Shown piece by piece: positions 1 to 5,739 of a stretch of DNA of 5,739 bases (position 1 is its first letter; each line of letters opens with the position of its first letter). The translations under genes and the position numbers were made by a program. The notes below the pieces were generated by a model that did not search any database, was not told where the DNA came from, and worked only from the letters and a program-made list of their open reading frames with translations. This stretch comes from Sphaerochaeta sp. (GTDB taxonomy: Bacteria; Spirochaetota; Spirochaetia; Sphaerochaetales; Sphaerochaetaceae), in the NCBI GenBank assembly GCA_023228445.1, contig JALOBD010000134.1, positions 1-5,739 on the forward strand, given 5' to 3'.

Positions 1-578
1 TAGTGGAGGCTCAACAAGCCCCAGGCCTCCCCATCTTTTGTGAGGAGGTAGCGGCTGACCAGATAGCAGGCCCCCCCATCACTGTAGATCGGCCCGTCGA
101 GGCTGACTGCATCGTCAAGGCCAAGGGTAGCGATGTGTAGCTCATACTGGGGCAATGCCGAGAGTTCGAAGCCCACCGCATGGCCGTTGACCTCGGGGTA
201 TTGGTCAACGACCACCCCTTCGCGGGCGATGGTGGCAAAGAGGAAGGAAGGGGTTGTCTCCCTCTGATAATCAAAGTAGGTGGAGAGGGCGGCAAGGCTG
301 GGTGTACGCTCCCGGGCAAGGCTCTCCTCAATGCGCTGGCCCAGCAGCGCGGTGAACACCCTCTGGCTGCCCATCAGCAAGAAGAGGTTCTCGCGGACCG
401 TCAACAGTTCTGCGCTCCCGGCTTGCCTGTTCTCCTCGATCAAGCGCCGCTCCATCCCATTGTGAAGGGCAAATACCGCGCCGGCGAGGATGCACACCAC
501 AACCACAGACACCAAGAGTGCCTGCAATACCTGCCTGAAAGACTCCCGTCGTCGTAACGGGATCGGTGTAGCGTTCAC
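1..578 (-). CDS. CHASE-like membrane sensor protein, N-terminal part (runs off the left edge)
   Basis: An uninterrupted leftward frame of 192 codons starts at GTG 578 and is still open at base 1, so the C-terminal output domain is missing. Seen: a basic N-terminus (RRR near residues 9-11), one hydrophobic segment at about residues 17-38 (QALLVSVVVVCILAGAVFAL), then a soluble region. That region contains GVVVDQYPEVNGHAVGFEL (about 121-139), and later a glycine-rich stretch followed by a motif ending in AWGLLSL (about 162-191). The YP...N...G.(D/E)L pattern followed by a late WGL strand is typical of CHASE extracytoplasmic ligand-sensing domains. In that family the domain is usually followed by a second membrane helix and a histidine kinase, GGDEF or similar module, but which one cannot be told here. 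GTG is the only usable start before an upstream in-frame TGA (597-599). The gene diverges from the beta-mannosidase. Family call moderate, existence of the gene strong. Confidence 0.68.
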   Translation of the reverse strand, partial: MNATPIPLRRRESFRQVLQALLVSVVVVCILAGAVFALHNGMERRLIEENRQAGSAELLTVRENLFLLMGSQRVFTALLGQRIEESLARERTPSLAALSTYFDYQRETTPSFLFATIAREGVVVDQYPEVNGHAVGFELSALPQYELHIATLGLDDAVSLDGPIYSDGGACYLVSRYLLTKDGEAWGLLSLH

Positions 579-584
579 TCCATC

Positions 585-613
585 AGTATAAAATTGTCAC
601 ACAAGGCTTGCAA
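585..613 (-). promoter_or_regulatory. Predicted sigma-70 promoter of the CHASE-like sensor gene
   Basis: On the minus strand, TTGCAA (613-608, 4 of 6 to the -35 consensus) is followed by exactly 17 bp and TATACT (590-585, 5 of 6 to the -10 consensus). Transcription would be expected to begin about 7 bases past the -10 box, at 577-579, which coincides with the GTG start codon at 578. The message may therefore be leaderless. Prediction from sequence only. Confidence 0.55.
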
Positions 614-620
614 GGATTAT

Positions 621-651
621 TTGCTCACCTGTTGCGGTGTTGTGCTATACT
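621..651 (+). promoter_or_regulatory. Predicted extended -10 promoter of the beta-mannosidase gene
   Basis: TATACT at 646-651 is preceded by TGC (643-645), giving an extended -10 element. The -35 region is weak: TTGCTC at 621-626 would need a 19-bp spacer. An extended -10 can compensate for that. The predicted start near 658 leaves an untranslated leader of only about 17 bases before ATG 675, just enough to contain the ribosome binding site at 660-665. Confidence 0.5.
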
Positions 652-659
652 GCTTCTTC

Positions 660-665
660 GGAGGA
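660..665 (+). promoter_or_regulatory. Ribosome binding site deciding the beta-mannosidase start
   Basis: GGAGGA lies 9 bases before ATG 675, a normal spacing. This favours ATG 675 over the in-frame TTG at 594, which would lie upstream of the predicted promoter and would add a 27-residue leader unlike the family. A nearer ATG at 668 is out of frame and only 2 bases from the site. Confidence 0.8.
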
Positions 666-674
666 CGATGCCAC

Positions 675-3176
675 ATGCAAACCACCCTTTTGGACGGGAC
701 GTGGTCCCTTACCCCCGCCGATCGTAAGAGAGTCTCCCTTCATACCCAGTACTTTGCTGAGAACTTCTCTCTCCCCTGCCCCCTGCCCGGTGATATCCAC
801 AGCGCGCTGTTGGCAGCCGATATCATCAGCGACCCCTATTGGGGGACAAACGAGCTGGCCATGCAGTGGGTGGGAACGCTCGACTGGATTGTACAACGGG
901 TCTTCACCGTTGAAGAAGGCCAGCTGGAGGGAACGCGAGCGATCCTCACCCTCACCATGGCAGATACCATCATTACGGTCACCGTCAATGGTACGGTGGT
1001 GGGCAACACGTACAACCAGTTTCGACGCTGGCGCTTCGACCTCACCGACCATCTCAAGGCCGGGGAGAACACCATCGCCCTCTCCTTCACCAGTGCAGAA
1101 GCGTACGCCAAGGGCGAGGCGGAGAAGCTTCCCTACCCGATCCCCTACTCCGTCTACCCGGTCTATGCCAAACACCGCAACCTCATCCGCAAGACCCAGT
1201 GCCACTTCGGCTGGGATTGGGGTCCCTGCATCCTCGCCATGGGAGTCTATGAGTCCATCACACTCGACTTTGTCGATGAGGGCATCATCGAACGTGTCCG
1301 CATAGAAACAAAGCCAATCGATGACAAGCGATGGAGTGTCGGGGTATCGGTACGCTACAACGCCGTCGCCGATGCGAGCCTCGATGTACGTACAGAGGTT
1401 GCCTCCGTCGTCCAGGAGGGGACGGTCAGCGTCAAGAAAGGGCTCAACCTGCTGACCTTCCGCCTGTCGGTCTGCGATATCCAGCGCTGGTGGCCCCACG
1501 GGCACGGCAAGGCGGTCCTCTACCCGCTCTCCCTGACCATCGGGGAGCAGACGGTGAGTCGACGCATCGGTTTTCGAACCCTCGAGGTGAAGACCATCGA
1601 GGACAGTGAGGGAGGACGCTCGATGACCTTCACTGTCAACGATGTGGACATCTTCGCCAAAGGGTCCAACTGGATTCCCTTCGATGCATTGCCCTCCCGC
1701 CTCACCGAGGAGCGCTACGAGCAACTCTTGCAGAGTGCCGTTGACGCCAACATGAACATGCTGCGCGTCTGGGGGGGCGGCATGTACGAGAAGGAGATCT
1801 TCTACGACCTCTGTGATGAGAAGGGGTTGCTCATCTGGCAGGACTGCATGTTCAGCTGCTCGATGTATCCGGCCAATGAGGAGTTCTTGGAGAACGTCGA
1901 GGCGGAGATCCGCTACCAGGTCGACCGGCTCGCCCACCGGGCAAGCCTCGCCCTCTGGTGTGGGAACAACGAGGACCTCGGGGCTATCACGTGGTATGAG
2001 GAGAGCCGGGCCAACCGCGACCGGTACGTCATCGACTACGACCGGCTCAACGAAGGGGTGGTGGGTCGAATCATCCGCGAGCAGGACCCGGGGCGCACCT
2101 GGTGGCCCTCAAGCCCATCGGCCGGAGTCGGCGACTTCTCCGACAACTGGACCAGCGACAAGCGGGGGGACATGCACTTCTGGTCGGTGTGGCACGACGG
2201 CAGCCCGTTTGAGGAGTACTACACCATCAACCCACGCTTTGTCAGCGAGTTCGGTTTCCAGTCCTTCCCGTCGCTGTCGACGGTACAGACGTACGCCGAC
2301 GAGGGGGAGCACAACCTCACCAGTGTCGTGATGGAGCACCACCAGAAGAACCCCAGGGGCAACTCGATCATCATCGAGAACTTCAGCCGGTACTACCGCT
2401 TCCCCTCCTCCTTCGACCAGATGCTCTACCTCAGCCAAGTCCAGCAGGCCAAGGCGATGCGGATGGCCATCGAGTACTGGAGGACGACGATGCCCCACTG
2501 CATGGGCACGCTCTACTGGCAGCTCAACGACAACTGGCCGGTGGCCAGCTGGTCGTCGATCGACTACACCGGCAAGTGGAAGTTGCTCCACTATGCTGCC
2601 AAACACTTCTACAGCACAGCCCTCCCCATCGCCTACCAGAAGGAGGATGGGATCGTCGAGGTCTTTGTCGTCAACGACGGACCGACGGCCATCGTTGATG
2701 CAAAAGCCTCGGTCAAGTTCGCTTCCTACGACGGAAAGAAGCTTGGCAAGCAGGAGTACCGCCAGGACTTCGCCCCCTACTCGAGTACCCACCTGGCCAC
2801 CATCGACCTGCGCAAGAAGAAGAAACTGGAGCGGGAGAACACCTTTATCTACCTGAAGCTGAAGAGCGATGACCTCTACATCGAAAACTCGCTGATGCTC
2901 GCCAAACCCAAGGAGAGCCGACTGCAGGACCCGGGTATCAAGGTGGCGGTCGCCACGGCTGCCGGGGGCTTCAGCGTCACCCTCTCCTGTACCAAACCCG
3001 CCTTCCAGGTCGCCCTTGATGCAGGAGACCTGAGGGGGATCTTCAGCGACAACCTCTTTGAGATCCGCCCCACCGCCCAGAAGGTGGTCTCCTTCAAAAC
3101 CAAGGAGCACGTCACCTTGGAGCAGTTTGTGGCCATGCTGACGGTCTATGACCTCTACTCGAGCAGCAGGAGGTAA
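675..3176 (+). CDS. Beta-mannosidase, glycoside hydrolase family 2 (cytoplasmic)
   Basis: This 833-residue protein should remove terminal beta-1,4-linked mannose from mannosides or mannooligosaccharides by the retaining GH2 mechanism. Seen in order: an N-terminal sugar-binding/jelly-roll domain (about 1-190) starting LLDGTWSL and ending with the beta-mannosidase signature FGWDWGP (178-184); an Ig-like sandwich (about 191-300); a TIM barrel (about 310-640) with RVWGGGMYE (364-372), the acid/base Glu433 in LWCGNNE, the nucleophile Glu525 in FVSEFGFQSFPS, and YWQLNDNWPVASW (614-626); then C-terminal Ig-like domains ending near residue 830. Length and both catalytic residues fit an active family member. 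No signal peptide is visible, so the enzyme is likely cytoplasmic and acts on imported oligosaccharides. The gene has its own predicted promoter and a good ribosome binding site. Its TAA stop is one base from the stop of the convergent transporter gene. A related GH2 specificity is possible, but the WDW and WCGNNE motifs point to mannosidase. Confidence 0.93.
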   Translation: MQTTLLDGTWSLTPADRKRVSLHTQYFAENFSLPCPLPGDIHSALLAADIISDPYWGTNELAMQWVGTLDWIVQRVFTVEEGQLEGTRAILTLTMADTIITVTVNGTVVGNTYNQFRRWRFDLTDHLKAGENTIALSFTSAEAYAKGEAEKLPYPIPYSVYPVYAKHRNLIRKTQCHFGWDWGPCILAMGVYESITLDFVDEGIIERVRIETKPIDDKRWSVGVSVRYNAVADASLDVRTEVASVVQEGTVSVKKGLNLLTFRLSVCDIQRWWPHGHGKAVLYPLSLTIGEQTVSRRIGFRTLEVKTIEDSEGGRSMTFTVNDVDIFAKGSNWIPFDALPSRLTEERYEQLLQSAVDANMNMLRVWGGGMYEKEIFYDLCDEKGLLIWQDCMFSCSMYPANEEFLENVEAEIRYQVDRLAHRASLALWCGNNEDLGAITWYEESRANRDRYVIDYDRLNEGVVGRIIREQDPGRTWWPSSPSAGVGDFSDNWTSDKRGDMHFWSVWHDGSPFEEYYTINPRFVSEFGFQSFPSLSTVQTYADEGEHNLTSVVMEHHQKNPRGNSIIIENFSRYYRFPSSFDQMLYLSQVQQAKAMRMAIEYWRTTMPHCMGTLYWQLNDNWPVASWSSIDYTGKWKLLHYAAKHFYSTALPIAYQKEDGIVEVFVVNDGPTAIVDAKASVKFASYDGKKLGKQEYRQDFAPYSSTHLATIDLRKKKKLERENTFIYLKLKSDDLYIENSLMLAKPKESRLQDPGIKVAVATAAGGFSVTLSCTKPAFQVALDAGDLRGIFSDNLFEIRPTAQKVVSFKTKEHVTLEQFVAMLTVYDLYSSSRR

Positions 3177-3177
3177 G

Positions 3178-4038
3178 CTAACCGATCAAGAGTGAGAGGG
3201 TGCCCACGACGATGAGCAGCAAGCCGAACGCTGACCGTCGGTTGAGCTTCTCGCCAAAGACGAGGTAGCTGAAGGCGATGGTGAGCACGATGGAGAGCTT
3301 GTCGATCGGCACGACGACACTCGCCGGCCCGTCGTGCAACGCCTTGTAGTAGCAGAGCCATGAGCCGCCGGTGGCGAGGCCGGAGAGGCAGATGAACAGG
3401 AGCTCCCTCTTGGGCATCTTGGAGACGTTCGCTCCCTTGCCGGTCACCAGCACCATCACCCACGCCATGATGAGGACCACCACCGTCCGGATCGCAGTGC
3501 CCAGCGTGGAGTCGATGCCGCTGATGCCCACCTTACCCAAGATTGCTGTCAGACTTGCGAAGATCGCCGAGAAGATTGCCCAGACGATCCATGTCCTGGA
3601 CGCAGACTCGTCCTCTCCCTCCCGCCTTTGGATCATTGCAAAGGTGCCGCCGAGGATGGCGACGACAGCCAACGCCTTGGCCCAGGAGAGTCCTTCACCA
3701 AGGAAGATCAGCGCCAGCACGATGGTCAGCGCCGTGCTGGACTTGTCGATGGGCACGACCTTGTTCACCGGTCCCAGTTGCAAGGCCCGAAAGTAACAGA
3801 GCCAGGAACCTCCGGTGGCCAAGCCCGAGAGGGTGAGAAAGAGCAGCGTATGGCCGCTCACCTCGGCTATGGTGTCGATTGATCTCACCACCAGGACCAT
3901 GAGCCAGGAGACGATGAGGACCACGATGGTGCGTACTGCCGTGGCAACGGTCGAATCGGTCTCTCTGATCCCCAGCTTGGCAAGAATCGATGTCAGGCCG
4001 GCAAAGAGCGCCGATCCAAAGGCAAATGCTATCCACAT
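3178..4038 (-). CDS. EamA-family (drug/metabolite superfamily) transporter with two near-duplicate halves
   Basis: The 286-residue inner-membrane protein has about ten hydrophobic segments in two EamA domains (about 2-138 and 150-286) joined by a short hydrophilic linker (about 138-149, rich in E, R and S). The halves align without gaps at an offset of 148 residues. LSGLATGGSWLCY occurs identically at 70-82 and 218-230, and VVPIDK at 94-99 and 242-247. By hand count about 67 of 137 positions are identical. Members of this superfamily move small metabolites; the substrate here is unknown. ATG 4038 is chosen over the in-frame TTG 4044 because AAGAGGG lies 8 bases upstream of the ATG and only 2 from the TTG. 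It is downstream of dctM on the same strand, beyond a hairpin, so it may be read partly by readthrough or from its own promoter, which I could not identify. Its end abuts the beta-mannosidase stop. Confidence 0.87.
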   Translation of the reverse strand: MWIAFAFGSALFAGLTSILAKLGIRETDSTVATAVRTIVVLIVSWLMVLVVRSIDTIAEVSGHTLLFLTLSGLATGGSWLCYFRALQLGPVNKVVPIDKSSTALTIVLALIFLGEGLSWAKALAVVAILGGTFAMIQRREGEDESASRTWIVWAIFSAIFASLTAILGKVGISGIDSTLGTAIRTVVVLIMAWVMVLVTGKGANVSKMPKRELLFICLSGLATGGSWLCYYKALHDGPASVVVPIDKLSIVLTIAFSYLVFGEKLNRRSAFGLLLIVVGTLSLLIG

Positions 4039-4046
4039 CTCCAATA

Positions 4047-4053
4047 CCCTCTT
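4047..4053 (-). promoter_or_regulatory. Ribosome binding site of the EamA transporter gene
   Basis: The minus strand reads AAGAGGG 8 bases before ATG 4038. It sits too close (2 bases) to the alternative TTG start at 4044, so it selects the ATG and gives a protein beginning MWIAFAFGSA. Confidence 0.65.
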
Positions 4054-4060
4054 ATCATGT

Positions 4061-4076
4061 GATGAATTGATTCATC
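4061..4076. repeat. 16-bp inverted repeat before the EamA gene, possible operator
   Basis: GATGAAT-TG-ATTCATC is a perfect 7-bp-arm inverted repeat with a 2-base centre. It lies 22 bases upstream of ATG 4038, between the hairpin at 4091-4122 and the ribosome binding site. It is AT-rich within a GC-rich region and has the size and symmetry of a binding site for a dimeric repressor. No regulator gene is visible in the window, so the operator role is an inference. Confidence 0.4.
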
Positions 4077-4090
4077 CTACCATACAAGAG

Positions 4091-4122
4091 GACCCGGGCC
4101 AACAGCGATGTCGGCCCGGGTT
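4091..4122 (-). terminator. Strong GC-rich hairpin after dctM, probable terminator of the TRAP operon
   Basis: ACCCGGGCC (4092-4100) pairs perfectly with GGCCCGGGT (4113-4121). After one mismatch, ACA/TGT add three more inner pairs, closing a 4-base loop at 4105-4108. It begins 26 bases beyond the dctM stop in the direction of dctM transcription. The bases following it on the minus strand (CTCTTGTATG) are only moderately T-rich, so termination may be incomplete and allow readthrough into the EamA gene. Confidence 0.6.
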
Positions 4123-4148
4123 GTGTACGCAGTTCCTTGCAGTGACGA

Positions 4149-5564
4149 TCAGAAGACTATCGAGGGCAGCCACAGCGAGAAGCTGGGGACGTAGGTGATG
4201 ATTATCAGACAGAAGACCATGACCGCGAACATGCCCAGCATCTTCTTGGAAGTCGCCTCGAGGGTGGTCTTGCCCACCGCGCATCCCACAAAGAGCGCGC
4301 TACCCACCGGCGGGGTACACAGTCCCACCGCCAGGTTGAAGATCAGCATGATGCCGAAGTGGATCGGGTTCATCCCGATGGCCGGGCTGGTCACCACCGG
4401 CAGCAGGATCGGCGTCATGATCATGATCAACGGGGCCATGTCCATGAAGGCACCCAAGAACAACAACAGCACGTTGATGATCAAGAGGAGCAGGACCCGG
4501 TTGTCCGTCACCGACACCAGCCACATGGTGATCTTCGCCGGGATGCGCAGGTCGGTCATCATGTAGGCAAACGCCTTGGCGGTTGCGATGAGGCTCAGCA
4601 CGACGGCCAAGGTCCTGAGGGTGTTCTTCAACACGTGGCCAAAGTCTCGCAGCTTTGCGGTCTTGAAGACGAAGTAGGTGAGCAGGAAGGTGTAGAAGCA
4701 GGCAATCGCCGCACTCTCGGTGGCGGTGAAGATTCCCAATCCGACCCCTCCCATGATGATGACGATGGTCATCATCGGCAGGATGGCGTTGATGAGGATC
4801 TGTACGCACTTGCCCATCTCACACGTAAAGAGTGGTGTCGAGATGACCACCCACGTCTGAGGCCGCTTGCGATACCCCCACTTGGCATGTTTGGGAGCGG
4901 AGAACTTGATCCACCGCACCGGATCACCCATCCCGATCCTGATACCGCCGGGGAACTGGTAGTAGTTGCGCAGTACGATGCAGTACACCAACAGTGAGAA
5001 GCCGAGGAACACACCGGGGATTGCACCGGCTATGAACATCCGACCGATGGAGATGCCTCCGCCAGCGGCCAGCGCATAGATGACCATGTTGTGGCTTGGC
5101 GGGATGAGAACGCCCTGACACGAGGTGACTACGGTAAGGCCAACGGAGAACTCGCGGTTGTACCCCTGTTTGACCATCAGCGGGATAACCACTGAACCGA
5201 GGGAGGAGACGTCGGCAACGGCGGAGCCGGAGATGCCGCCGAAGAACATCGAGTCGATGCAGTTGACGTATGCAAGCCCGCCCTTGAAGCGTCCGACGAT
5301 CAGGTTGGCAAGATCGATGATCTTGTCAGAGACCTGGCCTACTGACATGATCTCTCCCATCAGGATGAAGAACGGGATGGCGAGCAGGGCAAAGTTGCTC
5401 ACCCCGTCAATCATCATCCGCACCATCACCGTCAGATTCGTCCCGTTGATGAGCGCCGAGCACAACGTGGCGATCAACAGCGAGAAGGTGACAGGCACCT
5501 TGAGCACCAACAAAACAACAAATCCACCCAAGAGGACTATGGTAGCTAATGTCGCAGTCGTCAT
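4149..5564 (-). CDS. dctM: TRAP transporter large permease, DctM family
   Basis: The 471-residue multi-spanning inner-membrane protein is the transport subunit of a tripartite ATP-independent periplasmic transporter, which uses an ion gradient and a periplasmic binding protein. Seen: hydrophobic segments throughout; PFFILMGEIM (64-73); the hallmark SGSAVADVSSLGSVVIP (112-128); LIPPSHNMVIYA (153-164), where SHNM is a variant after the usual PPS; GIFTATESAAIA (277-288); FMDMAPLIMIMTPILLPV (373-390); and GLCTPPVGSALF (414-425). Family members are usually about 425-435 residues; this one carries roughly 38 extra residues at about 211-255. ATG 5564 follows AAGGAGGGG and overlaps the dctQ stop as ATGA, implying translational coupling. 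The likely order is binding protein, dctQ, dctM reading leftward. The substrate cannot be told; sugar acids, dicarboxylates and related acids are usual. The symbol is the family name, not a claim of C4-dicarboxylate uptake. Confidence 0.93.
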   Translation of the reverse strand: MTTATLATIVLLGGFVVLLVLKVPVTFSLLIATLCSALINGTNLTVMVRMMIDGVSNFALLAIPFFILMGEIMSVGQVSDKIIDLANLIVGRFKGGLAYVNCIDSMFFGGISGSAVADVSSLGSVVIPLMVKQGYNREFSVGLTVVTSCQGVLIPPSHNMVIYALAAGGGISIGRMFIAGAIPGVFLGFSLLVYCIVLRNYYQFPGGIRIGMGDPVRWIKFSAPKHAKWGYRKRPQTWVVISTPLFTCEMGKCVQILINAILPMMTIVIIMGGVGLGIFTATESAAIACFYTFLLTYFVFKTAKLRDFGHVLKNTLRTLAVVLSLIATAKAFAYMMTDLRIPAKITMWLVSVTDNRVLLLLIINVLLLFLGAFMDMAPLIMIMTPILLPVVTSPAIGMNPIHFGIMLIFNLAVGLCTPPVGSALFVGCAVGKTTLEATSKKMLGMFAVMVFCLIIITYVPSFSLWLPSIVF

Positions 5565-5739
5565 GACAAATCCCCTCCTTCAGTCGAATGGTCGGCCAAC
5601 GCTTCCTTGCGTTGTTCCTTCACCACCTCGCTCCAATCAACTTCCTTCTTGGAGTAGAGGAGGTCTTCCTTGTCCAGGATCCCCGTCATGAAGAGCACCT
5701 GGTCAAAGACGATGACAAAGCCTGCCATCGGGGCGGGTA
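5561..5739 (-). CDS. dctQ: TRAP transporter small permease, DctQ family, C-terminal end (runs off the right edge)
   Basis: A leftward frame is open from the right edge and ends at TGA 5563-5561, giving the last 58 residues. They start with a hydrophobic segment (MAGFVIVFDQVLFMTGIL), which fits the final membrane helix of the four-helix DctQ subunit. A charged cytoplasmic tail rich in K, E and D follows. DctQ pairs with DctM and is normally encoded directly before it. The stop overlaps the dctM start (ATGA), and the dctM ribosome binding site (5572-5580) lies inside the last dctQ codons. The fragment itself has no diagnostic motif, so the identification rests mainly on position and helix-plus-tail shape. 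Confidence 0.8.
   Translation of the reverse strand, partial: PAPMAGFVIVFDQVLFMTGILDKEDLLYSKKEVDWSEVVKEQRKEALADHSTEGGDLS
5572..5580 (-). promoter_or_regulatory. Ribosome binding site of dctM, inside dctQ
   Basis: The minus strand reads AAGGAGGGG ending 7 bases before ATG 5564. It is a near-perfect Shine-Dalgarno sequence embedded in the last codons of dctQ, so dctM can be initiated both independently and by coupling through the ATGA overlap. Confidence 0.75.

Noticed and set aside
180..557. Rightward open frame opposite the sensor gene
   Set aside because: The leftward frame is open across the entire 578 bases, has a membrane helix and CHASE-like motifs, and has a promoter. The rightward one has no recognisable domain.
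594..674. In-frame TTG 594 extension of the beta-mannosidase, adding 27 residues
   Set aside because: It lies upstream of the predicted promoter, lacks a ribosome binding site, is cysteine-rich and unlike the family. ATG 675 has a well-spaced GGAGGA and starts directly with the usual LLDGTW strand.
668..727. Short 19-codon ORF from ATG 668 overlapping the beta-mannosidase start
   Set aside because: It is only 2 bases from the Shine-Dalgarno sequence, has no recognisable content and is explained as an out-of-frame shadow.
1771..1777. Run of seven G in the beta-mannosidase, and seven C at 71-77 in the sensor gene, as possible phase-variation tracts
   Set aside because: The first encodes the conserved WGGG motif in frame and the second encodes glycines in an intact frame. 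Both are short and expected in GC-rich coding DNA.
645..1937. Long open frame on the minus strand opposite the beta-mannosidase, with others at 2109-3110 and on either strand over the other genes
   Set aside because: These are antisense or alternate frames kept open by GC-rich codon bias. The overlapping strand carries clear GH2, EamA or DctM motifs, and the shadow proteins show none.
4418..4432. ATGATC repeats forming a TGATCATGATCA palindrome
   Set aside because: It encodes the conserved MIMTP segment of DctM and needs no separate explanation.
4800..4934. Frameshift as the cause of the extra DctM residues
   Set aside because: The frame on both sides is the same and matches the family, and the other two minus frames show no DctM-like sequence there.

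Overview
The window reads as an ordinary, densely coded bacterial accessory-metabolism region. The DNA is GC-rich by eye, start sites use Shine-Dalgarno sequences, and the -10 boxes look like sigma-70 sites. It holds three complete or near-complete genes and two genes cut by the window edges. Taxonomy cannot be fixed from it. A TRAP transporter, a cytoplasmic GH2 beta-mannosidase and a CHASE-type sensor side by side would suit a carbohydrate-fermenting spirochaete of the Sphaerochaeta type, but that is an impression from gene style and not a demonstrated assignment.

Left part (1-674): the N-terminal half of a membrane-anchored CHASE-like sensor runs leftward off the edge. Its start is a GTG at 578, and a good promoter (TTGCAA, 17 bp, TATACT) places the predicted transcription start almost on that GTG. 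A 96-bp divergent intergenic region separates it from the rightward gene and carries a second, extended -10 promoter.

Middle (675-3176): a complete 833-residue GH2 beta-mannosidase with both catalytic glutamates and no signal peptide. Its stop codon lies one base away from the stop of the convergent leftward EamA transporter gene (3178-4038). That protein consists of two very similar halves.

Right part (4039-5739): a 110-bp intergenic region holds a strong GC-rich hairpin and a separate 16-bp inverted repeat. Beyond it are the leftward dctM gene (large TRAP permease, with about 38 extra residues in a central loop) and the 3' end of dctQ (small TRAP permease), which overlaps dctM by ATGA. The solute-binding protein gene would be expected further right, outside the window.

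Functionally, a plausible picture is uptake of an organic acid or sugar-type solute by the TRAP system, a second small-molecule transporter of the drug/metabolite superfamily, and intracellular release of mannose from beta-mannosides, with a membrane sensor nearby. The genes lie on opposite strands, so a shared pathway is only inferred. I found no clear sign of a previously undescribed system, mobile element, CRISPR array or RNA gene. The most notable points are the recent-looking internal duplication in the EamA protein, the DctM loop insertion and the apparently leaderless sensor gene.
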